Assembly: GCA_031273775.1 (NCBI GenBank)
Contig: JAISRF010000029.1
Span: 1-12,185, forward strand
Length of the DNA stretch: 12,185 bases
From: Oscillospiraceae bacterium
Lineage (GTDB): Bacteria > Bacillota > Clostridia > Oscillospirales > Acutalibacteraceae
Direction: 5' to 3'
Shown: in pieces, positions 1 to 7,011 of the stretch
Position numbering within the stretch: the first letter of the stretch is position 1
Layout of the letters: each line of letters opens with the position of its first letter
The notes under the pieces: model-generated
The model's database searches: none
Seen by the model: only the letters and a program-made list of their open reading frames with translations
What the model was told of the DNA's origin: nothing
Translations under genes and position numbers: made by a program

Positions 1-1
1 C

Positions 2-844
2 CTGAAGCTGTTCGGCGCGCTGGACGGGGAGGGAAATTTGTTGGAAAGCGGGGCGGACAAGGGCTTTCTTATCGTCGCGGCCATCAGGGGAACCGTGGCG
101 GTGGCCGGCGGTATGACTCACTTTGCGACCACGAAAGAGCGAGTGAGGCAAAAGTCGGAGGAAACCGGTAAAATTCCCGTGTTCGGGGTTTTGGATATGC
201 TGATGAACTGTCGCGCCTGGTGGCTGAATATGGCCTACGTGGTCTGCTACGGTGTAGCCAACATCGTCATGATGCAAAGCATGACGTATTTCGCGACATA
301 TGTTCTGGGTTCAACGGCATACACCGCTGCCATCATGCTGGTGTTCCTCGTTTCATCCACGGCGGCGTCCTTTTTTGTCGGGCTGATTGACCGGGCGGCA
401 GGCAGGAAAAAGGCTATGGCGCTGGCGGCTTTCATCATTCTGATGGGCAAGCTTTGGTTTTTGCTCAATCCTTACAGTTTGGCCGCGGTCTACGGCAGTA
501 CCGTTTGCTCAGGGTTTGGCTTGGCGGTGGGGTTCGTGCTGTTTAACACCAACCGCAGCGTTATCGCCGATATGATTGAGGCGAAGCACGGACGCCGTAT
601 AGACAGTGTAATTCCCACATCGGACAACTTTCTTCAAAAACTTGCCACCGCAGGCGCGACCTTTCTCTCTACCGCGTTTCTGAGCCTGGCGGGGTATAAC
701 GCCGAACTCTCCGCGCAACCGGAAGCCGCGGTCAATACCATCATATTTCTAATCGGCGGGGTTCCGGCCATTCTTGCCGCAGTCATGCTCGCCGTCGCGC
801 TGCTTAACCCGATTGAAAGGGAAGAAACCGGCGGCGCGCCCTGA
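2..844 (+). CDS. GPH-family sugar:cation symporter, 5'-truncated
   Basis: The reading frame is open from base 2, so the N-terminal half of the gene lies outside the window; an internal TTG at 38 is not the true start. About 280 residues remain, with several hydrophobic membrane segments separated by short basic loops, ending in a short charged tail and TGA. The early motif around TTKERVRQ fits the central cytoplasmic loop of glycoside-pentoside-hexuronide:cation symporters (MelB type, major facilitator superfamily). The later stretch with IADMIEAKHGRR followed by DNFLQKLATAG fits the conserved loop between late helices of this family (consensus like ADxxxYxxxxTGxR...F..K). Known members import glycosides, pentosides or hexuronates with Na+ or H+. 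The substrate cannot be read from this fragment; uxaC about 6 kb away makes a hexuronide possible but does not prove it. The gene converges on the DUF4868 gene with only 36 bp between the stops, and I see no clear terminator there. Confidence 0.85.
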   Translation: MKLFGALDGEGNLLESGADKGFLIVAAIRGTVAVAGGMTHFATTKERVRQKSEETGKIPVFGVLDMLMNCRAWWLNMAYVVCYGVANIVMMQSMTYFATYVLGSTAYTAAIMLVFLVSSTAASFFVGLIDRAAGRKKAMALAAFIILMGKLWFLLNPYSLAAVYGSTVCSGFGLAVGFVLFNTNRSVIADMIEAKHGRRIDSVIPTSDNFLQKLATAGATFLSTAFLSLAGYNAELSAQPEAAVNTIIFLIGGVPAILAAVMLAVALLNPIEREETGGAP

Positions 845-880
845 TGAGCGTGACCGATTTGTCCTGTTTTGATAAGAAGG

Positions 881-1825
881 TTATTCTCTCGGTGTAATAT
901 TGTTGCCAAAGGACAGCCGCCCCAAGGGATCAAGGCAACTTCTGCAGCAAAGCAAATCAATGACCAGTTCGCATTGCTCCGGGTCGGTGGTATCCATGTG
1001 GCCGGATTGGTCGACGGTGACGCCGTATGTAGAAAGAAACTCCTCGCGTTCCACAATCCCTAACCGGACGATATATTGCAGAATCTCCTCATCGAAGTCG
1101 ATGAATTTTCGGGCGTTCTTTGCCGACATGGCGGATTCCTCAAGCTTTTCGTAGTTGCTTGCAATCGCGGCGTCCGCAACCATCGAGAGACGTTTCGCGG
1201 CAATGGCGAAGTGGCGGTTTTCCAGCGCGAAATCCTTTTCAATGGCGACGGAGAGGAAGTAAGCGTTACCGTCCAGAAGCAGGAAATCGGTTGCGGGGGT
1301 GAATTTCAGCAGAGGCTTGTCGCAGGTGACGATTTCATCGCCTTCGGAGGTGCAAAGGCGGGTCTTGCCGCTGGCAAGGAACGGGGTACCCCGGCGCATG
1401 AACAACACCCGCTCGGGTTGTTGCCCCTCCTCAACCTGCCTCTCCCCATAAAAAGCGAAACCGACCGTTTTGGGAAGAACGCCCGAAAGAAAATCCTCCG
1501 GCGCGTGCACGAGGCCGTTTTTGATGTTTAAAAGAATATCGGAAATCTGCTCTTTAATCAAATCATCCGTCCGGGCAACACCGCCGATATGCTCCTTGCC
1601 GGACAGGAAAGGGGAATACGCCGCTACGGTTTTCTCCACGGTGGTTTTCTCCAACAGCACGGTTCGAAGCGTTTCCACCCAACCGGCGACGCCTTTCATT
1701 TTGCAAAGGTTCCAGTCCAACTCCAGCCCATCGCGGCCTTTACTCGTACTGTAAATGGCAAATGTCCAGTCCAGCTCCGCGGGGACAAGGTTGCGTAAGG
1801 CTTCGATCAGGGTTTGGGTATCCAA
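881..1825 (-). CDS. DUF4868 protein, KwaB-like (putative phage-defence component)
   Basis: This 314-residue soluble protein has no signal peptide or membrane segment. Its size and order of motifs resemble the DUF4868 family, which includes KwaB of the Kiwa anti-phage system. The visible signature is a mid-protein 'RR' strand segment (LFMRRGTPFL, about 141-150), then a hydrophobic core starting FLLLDGNAYFLS (181-192), an aromatic/acidic helix with EKDFALENRHF, and a helical stretch to about residue 250. The C-terminal tail has a Cys-rich patch, LLCCRSCLDP (291-300), that I do not recognise as a defined metal site. The start is TTG: an in-frame TGA lies three codons upstream, and a GAGG ribosome-binding motif sits at about 1839-1836. 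It follows the HTH gene on the same strand, 154 bp downstream. In Kiwa, KwaB works with the membrane protein KwaA; no KwaA-like gene is seen here. The assignment rests on remembered family pattern, not a search. Other DUF4868 roles are possible. Confidence 0.6.
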   Translation of the reverse strand: MDTQTLIEALRNLVPAELDWTFAIYSTSKGRDGLELDWNLCKMKGVAGWVETLRTVLLEKTTVEKTVAAYSPFLSGKEHIGGVARTDDLIKEQISDILLNIKNGLVHAPEDFLSGVLPKTVGFAFYGERQVEEGQQPERVLFMRRGTPFLASGKTRLCTSEGDEIVTCDKPLLKFTPATDFLLLDGNAYFLSVAIEKDFALENRHFAIAAKRLSMVADAAIASNYEKLEESAMSAKNARKFIDFDEEILQYIVRLGIVEREEFLSTYGVTVDQSGHMDTTDPEQCELVIDLLCCRSCLDPLGRLSFGNNITPRE

Positions 1826-1851
1826 TTGTTTTCATCCTCATGTATGTTGAT

Positions 1852-1927
1852 ATGGGTATTGCGAAACGCGAAACATGCGGGTCGGCGTGGAAGCCGACCC
1901 GTACGTGTTTGCCGCGTGAATACCCAT
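1852..1927. repeat. 76-nt imperfect intergenic hairpin
   Basis: The outer arms are perfect 9-bp complements, ATGGGTATT (1852-1860) and AATACCCAT (1919-1927). The core is a perfect 8-bp stem, GGGTCGGC (1879-1886) and GCCGACCC (1893-1900), with a 6-nt loop. Between core and outer arms there is further broken pairing. The element fills most of the gap between the HTH gene and the DUF4868 gene, and its proximal edge is 26 bp from the DUF4868 start codon. It resembles the REP-like palindromes scattered between genes in some Clostridia, but could instead be an mRNA structure controlling downstream expression. No T-run follows, so it is not a classical terminator. Confidence 0.75.
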
Positions 1928-1936
1928 TTTGGGTAT
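1920..1936. other. Competing 7-bp hairpin overlapping the larger element
   Basis: ATACCCA (1920-1926) and TGGGTAT (1930-1936) form a perfect 7-bp stem with a 3-nt loop. The left arm is the same segment that closes the 76-nt hairpin (1919-1927), so the two structures exclude each other. On the minus strand this smaller hairpin is transcribed first. No U-tract follows. Confidence 0.6.
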
Positions 1937-1979
1937 GGGCGTGTTTCTTCATCCGACCGTTTTCATTGCCCGCCCGTTT

Positions 1980-2621
1980 TCAGCATTCCAAAAGCAGTTC
2001 CATGATTTTGGTCATGTTTGTAATGGAAGCGGGCTTGCCCATACTCGCCTTAATCATTGCGCCGCGGAGAAGGGTAATGGCTTCATCTTCAGAAAGCTTT
2101 TGCATGGCGCCTTTTGTGGTAAGCTCAGGTACATTCTCTGCCGGAGCCTCTATCGTGGGCTGAGACGTTGTGGGTGCTATGGGCGTTGCGGGCGCTATGG
2201 GCGTTGCGGGTGCTATGGGTTTTGCGGGCGCTATGGGTTTTGTGGGCGGCACGGGGGCAGCGGGCTTTTCCGCTTTGTGGGTTCGCTCAAACTCCTTGAC
2301 CGCTTTGCCGTATTTGTGTTCGCTCAGCAGTTTCTTCGCGGCTTCAAAGGAATAACCTCTATCGCTATTAGCGGCGCCGATTACATAGTAAGGGTCAAGA
2401 TTCAAAACTTGTGCAAAAGCGATGGTCATTTTCACGGTTATGATGCCGGTTGAGCGGACGCGGTAAGCGGTACTGGGTGGTACATTTGCCAGCGTTAAGA
2501 TTTCCTGCTGTTTTGCTTTTGAAGCCTTGTGCCACGCGGCGCTGACGCGTTCCTGGGTCAGCGCCTGATTCGCGCTGATGCTTTTCTTGCCGAGCTTGCT
2601 TACAAATTCCTGATCGAACAC
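1980..2621 (-). CDS. Helix-turn-helix protein with proline-rich repeat linker
   Basis: I place the start at GTG (2621-2619), because GGAGG lies 8 bases before it; an earlier in-frame TTG at 2666 has no such site. The 213-residue product has three parts. Residues about 20-82 look like a helix-turn-helix domain, with a helix ending in QQEILTLANV, a probable recognition helix (STAYRVRSTG) and a following helix (MTIAFAQVLNL) ending in PYYVIG. Residues about 120-152 are a proline/alanine linker made of repeats of P-I-A-P-A-T/K. Residues about 167-213 form a predicted helical tail. Small regulators with this N-domain and a similar helical tail are, as I recall, common in Clostridia, but I cannot name a characterised member. 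It is the first gene of the unit with the DUF4868 gene and probably regulates its own promoter. The function of the tail is unknown. Confidence 0.75.
   Translation of the reverse strand: MFDQEFVSKLGKKSISANQALTQERVSAAWHKASKAKQQEILTLANVPPSTAYRVRSTGIITVKMTIAFAQVLNLDPYYVIGAANSDRGYSFEAAKKLLSEHKYGKAVKEFERTHKAEKPAAPVPPTKPIAPAKPIAPATPIAPATPIAPTTSQPTIEAPAENVPELTTKGAMQKLSEDEAITLLRGAMIKASMGKPASITNMTKIMELLLEC
2176..2247. repeat. Four tandem 18-bp repeats inside the HTH gene
   Basis: Four consecutive 18-bp units begin at 2176, 2194, 2212 and 2230, with consensus GCTATGGGYKTTGCGGGY on the plus strand. Units 1 and 2 differ only at the last base; units 3 and 4 carry TTT in place of CGTT-type bases. A fifth, degenerate unit follows at 2248-2265. 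On the minus (coding) strand each unit encodes six residues of the proline-rich linker, so a gain or loss of units would keep the frame and change only linker length. Confidence 0.9.
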
Positions 2622-2654
2622 TAAAATAACCTCCAAAAAAATTTTGTTTTTTTT

Positions 2655-2684
2655 ATTATAAAACAATGTTCTTGCAAATGCAAG
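2655..2684 (-). promoter_or_regulatory. Promoter of the HTH/DUF4868 unit with an overlapping palindrome
   Basis: Reading the minus strand, a TTGCAT -35 box (2683-2678) is separated by 17 bp from a perfect TATAAT -10 box (2660-2655). This is a good housekeeping sigma-factor promoter that would start transcription near 2648, about 27 bases before the GTG start codon. A perfect palindrome, CTTGCA-AA-TGCAAG (2671-2684), covers the -35 box. Its position suits an operator for repression, most simply by the HTH protein itself; that binding is an inference. Confidence 0.65.
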
Positions 2685-2768
2685 CGGTTTTTAAGTTTTT
2701 TTCGTCTTATTTACCTCTTATTTTGCTTCATGGATTGAAATTGAAATTTCTCTTTTAGAGCTGACGGC

Positions 2769-2922
2769 AAAATTTACCCGAAACATATCGCATATAAACG
2801 TTCTTAACATGTCATGTATAAAACTTACCTGAAACATACAAAGAGCGCATTTTACTTAACATTTCCATGGCAAAACTTAACTTAAACAAGCTTTTTCATT
2901 TTACATATCAGCTCTATAATGA
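2769..2922. repeat. Degenerate tandem direct repeats of about 51 bp
   Basis: A segment reading AAAATTTACCCGAAACATAT (2769-2788) recurs as AAAACTTACCTGAAACATAC (2820-2839), matching at 17 of 20 positions. A weaker third copy begins AAAACTTAACTTAAACA at 2872. The starts are 51 and 52 bp apart. CTTAACAT is also shared between units 1 and 2 (2803-2810 and 2855-2862). The rest of each unit has drifted with small indels. The repeats lie in the divergent control region, and the third overlaps the probable promoter of the secreted phosphoesterase gene. They may be binding sites for a regulator on roughly the same DNA face, or remains of a local duplication. The wider gap 2622-2980 holds no other gene I can support. 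Confidence 0.6.
2893..2920 (+). promoter_or_regulatory. Probable promoter of the secreted phosphoesterase gene
   Basis: A perfect TATAAT (2915-2920) is preceded, after a 16-bp spacer, by TTTTCA (2893-2898), a partial match to the TTGACA -35 consensus. Transcription would start near 2927, leaving a leader of about 54 bases before the ATG at 2981. The -10 box is strong and the -35 box weak, so an activator bound at the upstream repeats would be plausible. Confidence 0.45.
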
Positions 2923-2980
2923 TAAGTGGCGAAGATTGAAGAAAATCCGAACAACCATTAAGAATTTTGGAGGAAAGAAA

Positions 2981-5900
2981 ATGAAAAACACGATACCGAA
3001 GAAGAGAACCCGTGTCCTTTTCCTTGCGTTGCTTGCGCTGATCGGCATTTTAATGACCCTATTCGTCACACCATTCGCCGTCAATGCCGACACCAGCTCA
3101 ACCAACAGGCTGTGGATTACCGAAATCTACACCAATGACATCAGCCGCGAGGCGGTTTACGGTAGCACCGCAAATCGGATGGAATTCGTTGAAATCTACA
3201 ACAGCGGCACGGCGTCCCTTAATTTCGGCACTAACTACAAGCTGACCTATTACGCCACCAATAGCGGCTCCACCACTAATCCGAAGGATCTGGTCGTAGC
3301 GGTCACCGCGACCGGAGACAACCTGAATATCGCGGGAGGCGAGGTAGTCGTCATCTGGTTCAACCGCACCGATGTCACCAACGCCACACTCACCGAATTC
3401 CGCAAGGCCATGGATATTCCCGCTTCCGTTCGGGTGTGGAAAGGCACGGGTCAGAACGGTCTGGCCAACGGTACAAACGATGACGGGCGCGGCATTGCCA
3501 TCCGCAACAGCGGCGGTACCATCATCAGTTATTTTCATTATAACAAAACCAATGACGCGGATCTGAGTTCGGGTCGCTCCGTAGACTTGAGGGTACCCGA
3601 TTCCGGCACCACCATGGTCGTCAGCAGAGCCAACCAGCCCCCCAGCCCCGGTTATGTTTATAATGAGCAGCTCAACGGTCAATATTTCATCAACAAGAGC
3701 ACACCTCCCGCGCCCGGCCTTTATGTGACTGAAATTTACAGCACCGACATCGACCGCCGTAAAAACTTCGGAGGCGCCGGCGCTTTAATGGACTGGTTAG
3801 AGGTCACAAACACCACAGACAGCCCAATCACACTGAATCAGGATTATCATCTGGTTTATTTCAACCATCTGGATTACCGTAATGGCGGGTCACTGGTCAA
3901 CCAAACGGCGTCCACCGGCGGCGATGTGTATGAAAAATACCTGCCGGTTACGCAGGCAAACCGGACGACGACCACAGGCTGTGTGGTTCCCGCTCATGGT
4001 AGCGCGGTAATCTGGTGCGACAGAACCAATTATCTGAGTAGCGACACGTCATATACCTCCCTGCCGGACATCGCGTTTTTCAGAAGAACCTTCGACATCC
4101 CGGCATCGGTTCCCATTTACACGAGCGCCACCCAAAACGGATGGGGCGCCAACGGACGTGGCTTCCAAATCCGCACCGGAGCAAACGGCGGAACGAACAA
4201 CAAGCTGTTCAGTTACTTCTACTGGAACGGAATCGGAGATCTGGCTCGAGGAAAAAGCGTTGAGCTTCAGGTTTCGCCGGAAGGACCCAGAATGCAGGTT
4301 TACAACAACCTGAAATCAGCCATGTACAGCGGCGGAACCTATCAGCCCGATCAGGTTACATATCCCGGCCCGGTCAAGGTTAACCTGAACGGCGGCGCGG
4401 CTGTCAACGGGCAGGAGGTGTCCGGCGTTGTCACCGTGACCGCAAAGGATTACGCCAAAACGTCCAGTCTCACCTTCGCGGTGGACGGGGTTGCTCAGCA
4501 GGGCGCGCATCCGGCCGTGGAAGGCTCGGCGTATTACTTTGAATACCCGGACACGGCCGGAAACGGGATTGATGGTTACTACAAAAACGCTATTGTCAAT
4601 GGAAAAACGGTTCTGGATATATTTACCTGCAACAACGTTAATTACGGCCAATACGGCAGCGCCTCCGTCAAAGTGGACAGCGCCTTGTTTACCTACAACA
4701 CCAACGGCACCGCAACCATCCGGCTGGACATGTACGCCGGCACCAGACTCTCCATCTTTGACAGCTGGAATACCCATGGTAGCGATGACGACAGCAACAA
4801 TGACGATTTCAGTGTTTATAAAACTCGGCTGAGCCTGCCGGACGGCACGCAAATCACACCCTCAAGCTACACCGGCAAAAACGTGACAAAAGGCAGCAGC
4901 GGGACCATGGAGACGCTGAACCCCACCGATACCCAAATCAAGATGGGAGATTCCACCAACTGTTATGTATATACTTACGCTAACTTTACCGTCCCCGCGG
5001 CCAAGGTTGACCACCGCGGACTCACCATTGACACCACTAAGCTGTCTGACGGTATGCATACCCTGACCGTTTCCGGTGGGGCTTCCGCGGCCAGAAGCAT
5101 CACCTTTATGGTGAAAAACCACGAGCAGGGAGTCACCAAGCTGAGCGTTGATACCCAGTTGCCCCTTTCGGTGGATTCCAACGCCGCAAAAGCAGGCGTT
5201 CCCGCATCCTCCGCTTCGGGGGCGGAAACCGTTTCGGTATACAAGGCTGAAGAGTTGAGCTTTGACGTGCTGGAAGGCAACGGGGACAGCACGGCAAGTG
5301 CCGTCGCAAAATCCGGTTTGGGTGTAACCACCGCAAGTAACGGCGAGTTTCCCTATCAGATTTTTGAACTGGAAACCGAGGGAAAATCCACCGAGGAAAT
5401 CCGATTTGAGGTGAGCGCCGTTGGTAATTACGGTCGCGATGCGCAACTCTACGCGTTAAATACCGTGAGCAATGTCTGGGAGTTGCTGGAAGTCACCCGT
5501 AACGGAAATGTGATCACCGCTGTGTTCTCCCTTGGAAACCGGCTGTACGAAGGGAAGGTGAAGGTACTGGTTCAGGCAAGAGGCACCGAAGCCGCGCCCC
5601 AGACCGCGCCGCAGACGGGCAGAACCACCGCCGGCAGCTATAACTGGAACGGAAACGCCGAACCCACCCGGTACGATTTTTCCTTTGCCTGGATTACAGA
5701 CACCCAGTATTACGCCGAAAAATATACCTCCCCTTACACCTCCATGATGAATTGGATCGTGGACAATAAAGACGCCAAAAGAATCCGATATGTGCTACAC
5801 ACCGGCGACATTGTGGACGATTTTAATCAGGAGTACCAGTGGAAAGAATCCTCTAACCAGCTGAAAAAGCTTGAAACGGCGGGTCTCCCTTACGGTGTAC

Positions 5901-6901
5901 TCGCGGGAAATCACGACGTGGGTCACGGGGCTGAGCTTTACGCTTACTACAACCAATATTTCCCTGCTTCCCGGTTCCGGAACAACCCCTGGTACGGCGG
6001 TGAGTACAAAAACAATCTCGGTCACTACGATTTGGTCACCGTGGACGGCGTTGAGCTGGTTATGCTGTACCTCAGTTGGGATATGCACCTGGACGACGCG
6101 GTCGAATCGCAGATTGCCTGGGCAAATAAAATCCTGACCCAATACGCCGACCGCAAGGCCATTGTGCTCATGCACCCCGGCATTAACTCCTCCGCCTCCG
6201 CCGACCTCTGGAGTAACCTGATGGCCGAAAAGGTATACCCTTACCATACCAACGTTATTGCCGAGCTTAACGGGCATTATCACGGCTCCGCCATCAATGT
6301 CATTACCGTAGGCGGTCGTGCCATTCCCCGTATCTGCACCGATTACCAGAGCCTACCCAATGGTGGTGACGGATATATTAAGATGATGTATTTTGACCTG
6401 TCCAACGGCAAAATTTACATGAACGGTTATTCGCCTTATGTGAATGACACCAACTACTTCAGTAAGTCTAAGCTTTCAAGCTACGGCAGCGGCACCGCGG
6501 TGGGTGAGTTGGATATCTTCGAGCTATCGGTCGACTTTGGCAGAACCGTGACCCGCACCCTGAACGTGACCGATGCGAAAGCGGCTTTGCTCACCGAAAC
6601 CGAAGTGGGAACCGCGCATGCGGCGTCCACCGGAAACACCGAAGTCGCTCTCACGCTGGAAAAGGGGGTAAGCGGCCTGCTTTACGCGAAAGTGTTCAAT
6701 GGGGATGATCAGGCCATAGCCGTTTCCGCGCCGGTTCCCTACGCAACCGAAGCGCCAATTCCACAGGAGTCGGACATTATAAAGTACCTGCTTAAACAGA
6801 CAGAGGATAGCACCGGGCTGGATGTAAACGATGACAAAACGGTAGACATTCTCGACCTTCTGGAAGCCAGACAATATTGGAGGAGCGTACCCGGAGAATA
6901 A
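2981..6901 (+). CDS. Secreted protein: two lamin-tail domains, calcineurin-type phosphoesterase, dockerin-like end
   Basis: The ATG at 2981 is chosen because GGAGG lies just upstream and a textbook signal peptide follows (basic N-terminus, hydrophobic core 12-34, likely cleavage after A36). The product is 1306 residues. Two lamin-tail-like (LTD) beta domains occupy about 43-206 and 245-433. They share WITEIYTND/YVTEIYSTD starts and DIPASV blocks (145 and 372), suggesting internal duplication. An Ig-like beta region follows to about 770. The calcineurin-type metallophosphoesterase domain covers about 900-1150, with D907-T-Q909, GD943, GN977-H978-D979, H1065 and GH1099-Y-H1101. The usual DxH is DxQ here. 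Residues 1281-1300 (DVNDDKTVDILDLLEARQYW) look like one dockerin/EF-hand-type calcium loop. The architecture and length recall Bacillus subtilis YvnB. It probably hydrolyses a phosphoester outside the cell; the substrate is unknown. With a single half-repeat, docking to a cohesin is doubtful. I see no sortase motif. Confidence 0.88.
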   Translation: MKNTIPKKRTRVLFLALLALIGILMTLFVTPFAVNADTSSTNRLWITEIYTNDISREAVYGSTANRMEFVEIYNSGTASLNFGTNYKLTYYATNSGSTTNPKDLVVAVTATGDNLNIAGGEVVVIWFNRTDVTNATLTEFRKAMDIPASVRVWKGTGQNGLANGTNDDGRGIAIRNSGGTIISYFHYNKTNDADLSSGRSVDLRVPDSGTTMVVSRANQPPSPGYVYNEQLNGQYFINKSTPPAPGLYVTEIYSTDIDRRKNFGGAGALMDWLEVTNTTDSPITLNQDYHLVYFNHLDYRNGGSLVNQTASTGGDVYEKYLPVTQANRTTTTGCVVPAHGSAVIWCDRTNYLSSDTSYTSLPDIAFFRRTFDIPASVPIYTSATQNGWGANGRGFQIRTGANGGTNNKLFSYFYWNGIGDLARGKSVELQVSPEGPRMQVYNNLKSAMYSGGTYQPDQVTYPGPVKVNLNGGAAVNGQEVSGVVTVTAKDYAKTSSLTFAVDGVAQQGAHPAVEGSAYYFEYPDTAGNGIDGYYKNAIVNGKTVLDIFTCNNVNYGQYGSASVKVDSALFTYNTNGTATIRLDMYAGTRLSIFDSWNTHGSDDDSNNDDFSVYKTRLSLPDGTQITPSSYTGKNVTKGSSGTMETLNPTDTQIKMGDSTNCYVYTYANFTVPAAKVDHRGLTIDTTKLSDGMHTLTVSGGASAARSITFMVKNHEQGVTKLSVDTQLPLSVDSNAAKAGVPASSASGAETVSVYKAEELSFDVLEGNGDSTASAVAKSGLGVTTASNGEFPYQIFELETEGKSTEEIRFEVSAVGNYGRDAQLYALNTVSNVWELLEVTRNGNVITAVFSLGNRLYEGKVKVLVQARGTEAAPQTAPQTGRTTAGSYNWNGNAEPTRYDFSFAWITDTQYYAEKYTSPYTSMMNWIVDNKDAKRIRYVLHTGDIVDDFNQEYQWKESSNQLKKLETAGLPYGVLAGNHDVGHGAELYAYYNQYFPASRFRNNPWYGGEYKNNLGHYDLVTVDGVELVMLYLSWDMHLDDAVESQIAWANKILTQYADRKAIVLMHPGINSSASADLWSNLMAEKVYPYHTNVIAELNGHYHGSAINVITVGGRAIPRICTDYQSLPNGGDGYIKMMYFDLSNGKIYMNGYSPYVNDTNYFSKSKLSSYGSGTAVGELDIFELSVDFGRTVTRTLNVTDAKAALLTETEVGTAHAASTGNTEVALTLEKGVSGLLYAKVFNGDDQAIAVSAPVPYATEAPIPQESDIIKYLLKQTEDSTGLDVNDDKTVDILDLLEARQYWRSVPGE

Positions 6902-6912
6902 TAACCGACCCA

Positions 6913-6927
6913 ACAGAAAAATTCTGT
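6913..6927. other. Short perfect inverted repeat after the phosphoesterase gene
   Basis: ACAGAA (6913-6918) and TTCTGT (6922-6927) pair perfectly around an AAA loop, 11 bp after the stop codon. The stem is short and AT-rich and no T-run follows, so it is at best a weak terminator. It could instead be an operator upstream of the uxaC promoter. Confidence 0.35.
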
Positions 6928-6938
6928 GAAATTCCATC

Positions 6939-6967
6939 TTTACAATAGGACAATTTTCGAATATAAT
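6939..6967 (+). promoter_or_regulatory. Promoter of uxaC
   Basis: TTTACA (6939-6944) and a perfect TATAAT (6962-6967) are separated by 17 bp, an excellent housekeeping promoter. Transcription would start near 6974, leaving a leader of about 38 bases. An 8-bp palindrome, ATGCGCAT (6972-6979), lies at the expected start site and could be part of an operator. The gene is thus likely transcribed independently of the phosphoesterase gene. Confidence 0.7.
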
Positions 6968-7011
6968 ACAGATGCGCATTACACATCAAATCGTAAAGGT
7001 GGAAACAGACA

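Noticed and set aside
1920..1936. Terminator of the HTH gene
   Set aside because: The 7-bp hairpin is followed on the minus strand by TCACGCGG, not a U-tract, so intrinsic termination is unlikely.
1929..2453. Plus-strand frame rich in Gly/Cys/Arg/Tyr repeats opposite the HTH gene
   Set aside because: Its composition is the antisense reading of the 18-bp repeats. It has no ribosome-binding site, and the opposite strand carries a gene with a clear start and domain structure.
2867..2980. N-terminal extension of the secreted phosphoesterase from ATG at 2867
   Set aside because: The extension would bury the signal peptide behind 38 residues and cross the probable promoter. The ATG at 2981 has GGAGG in front and a standard signal peptide after it.
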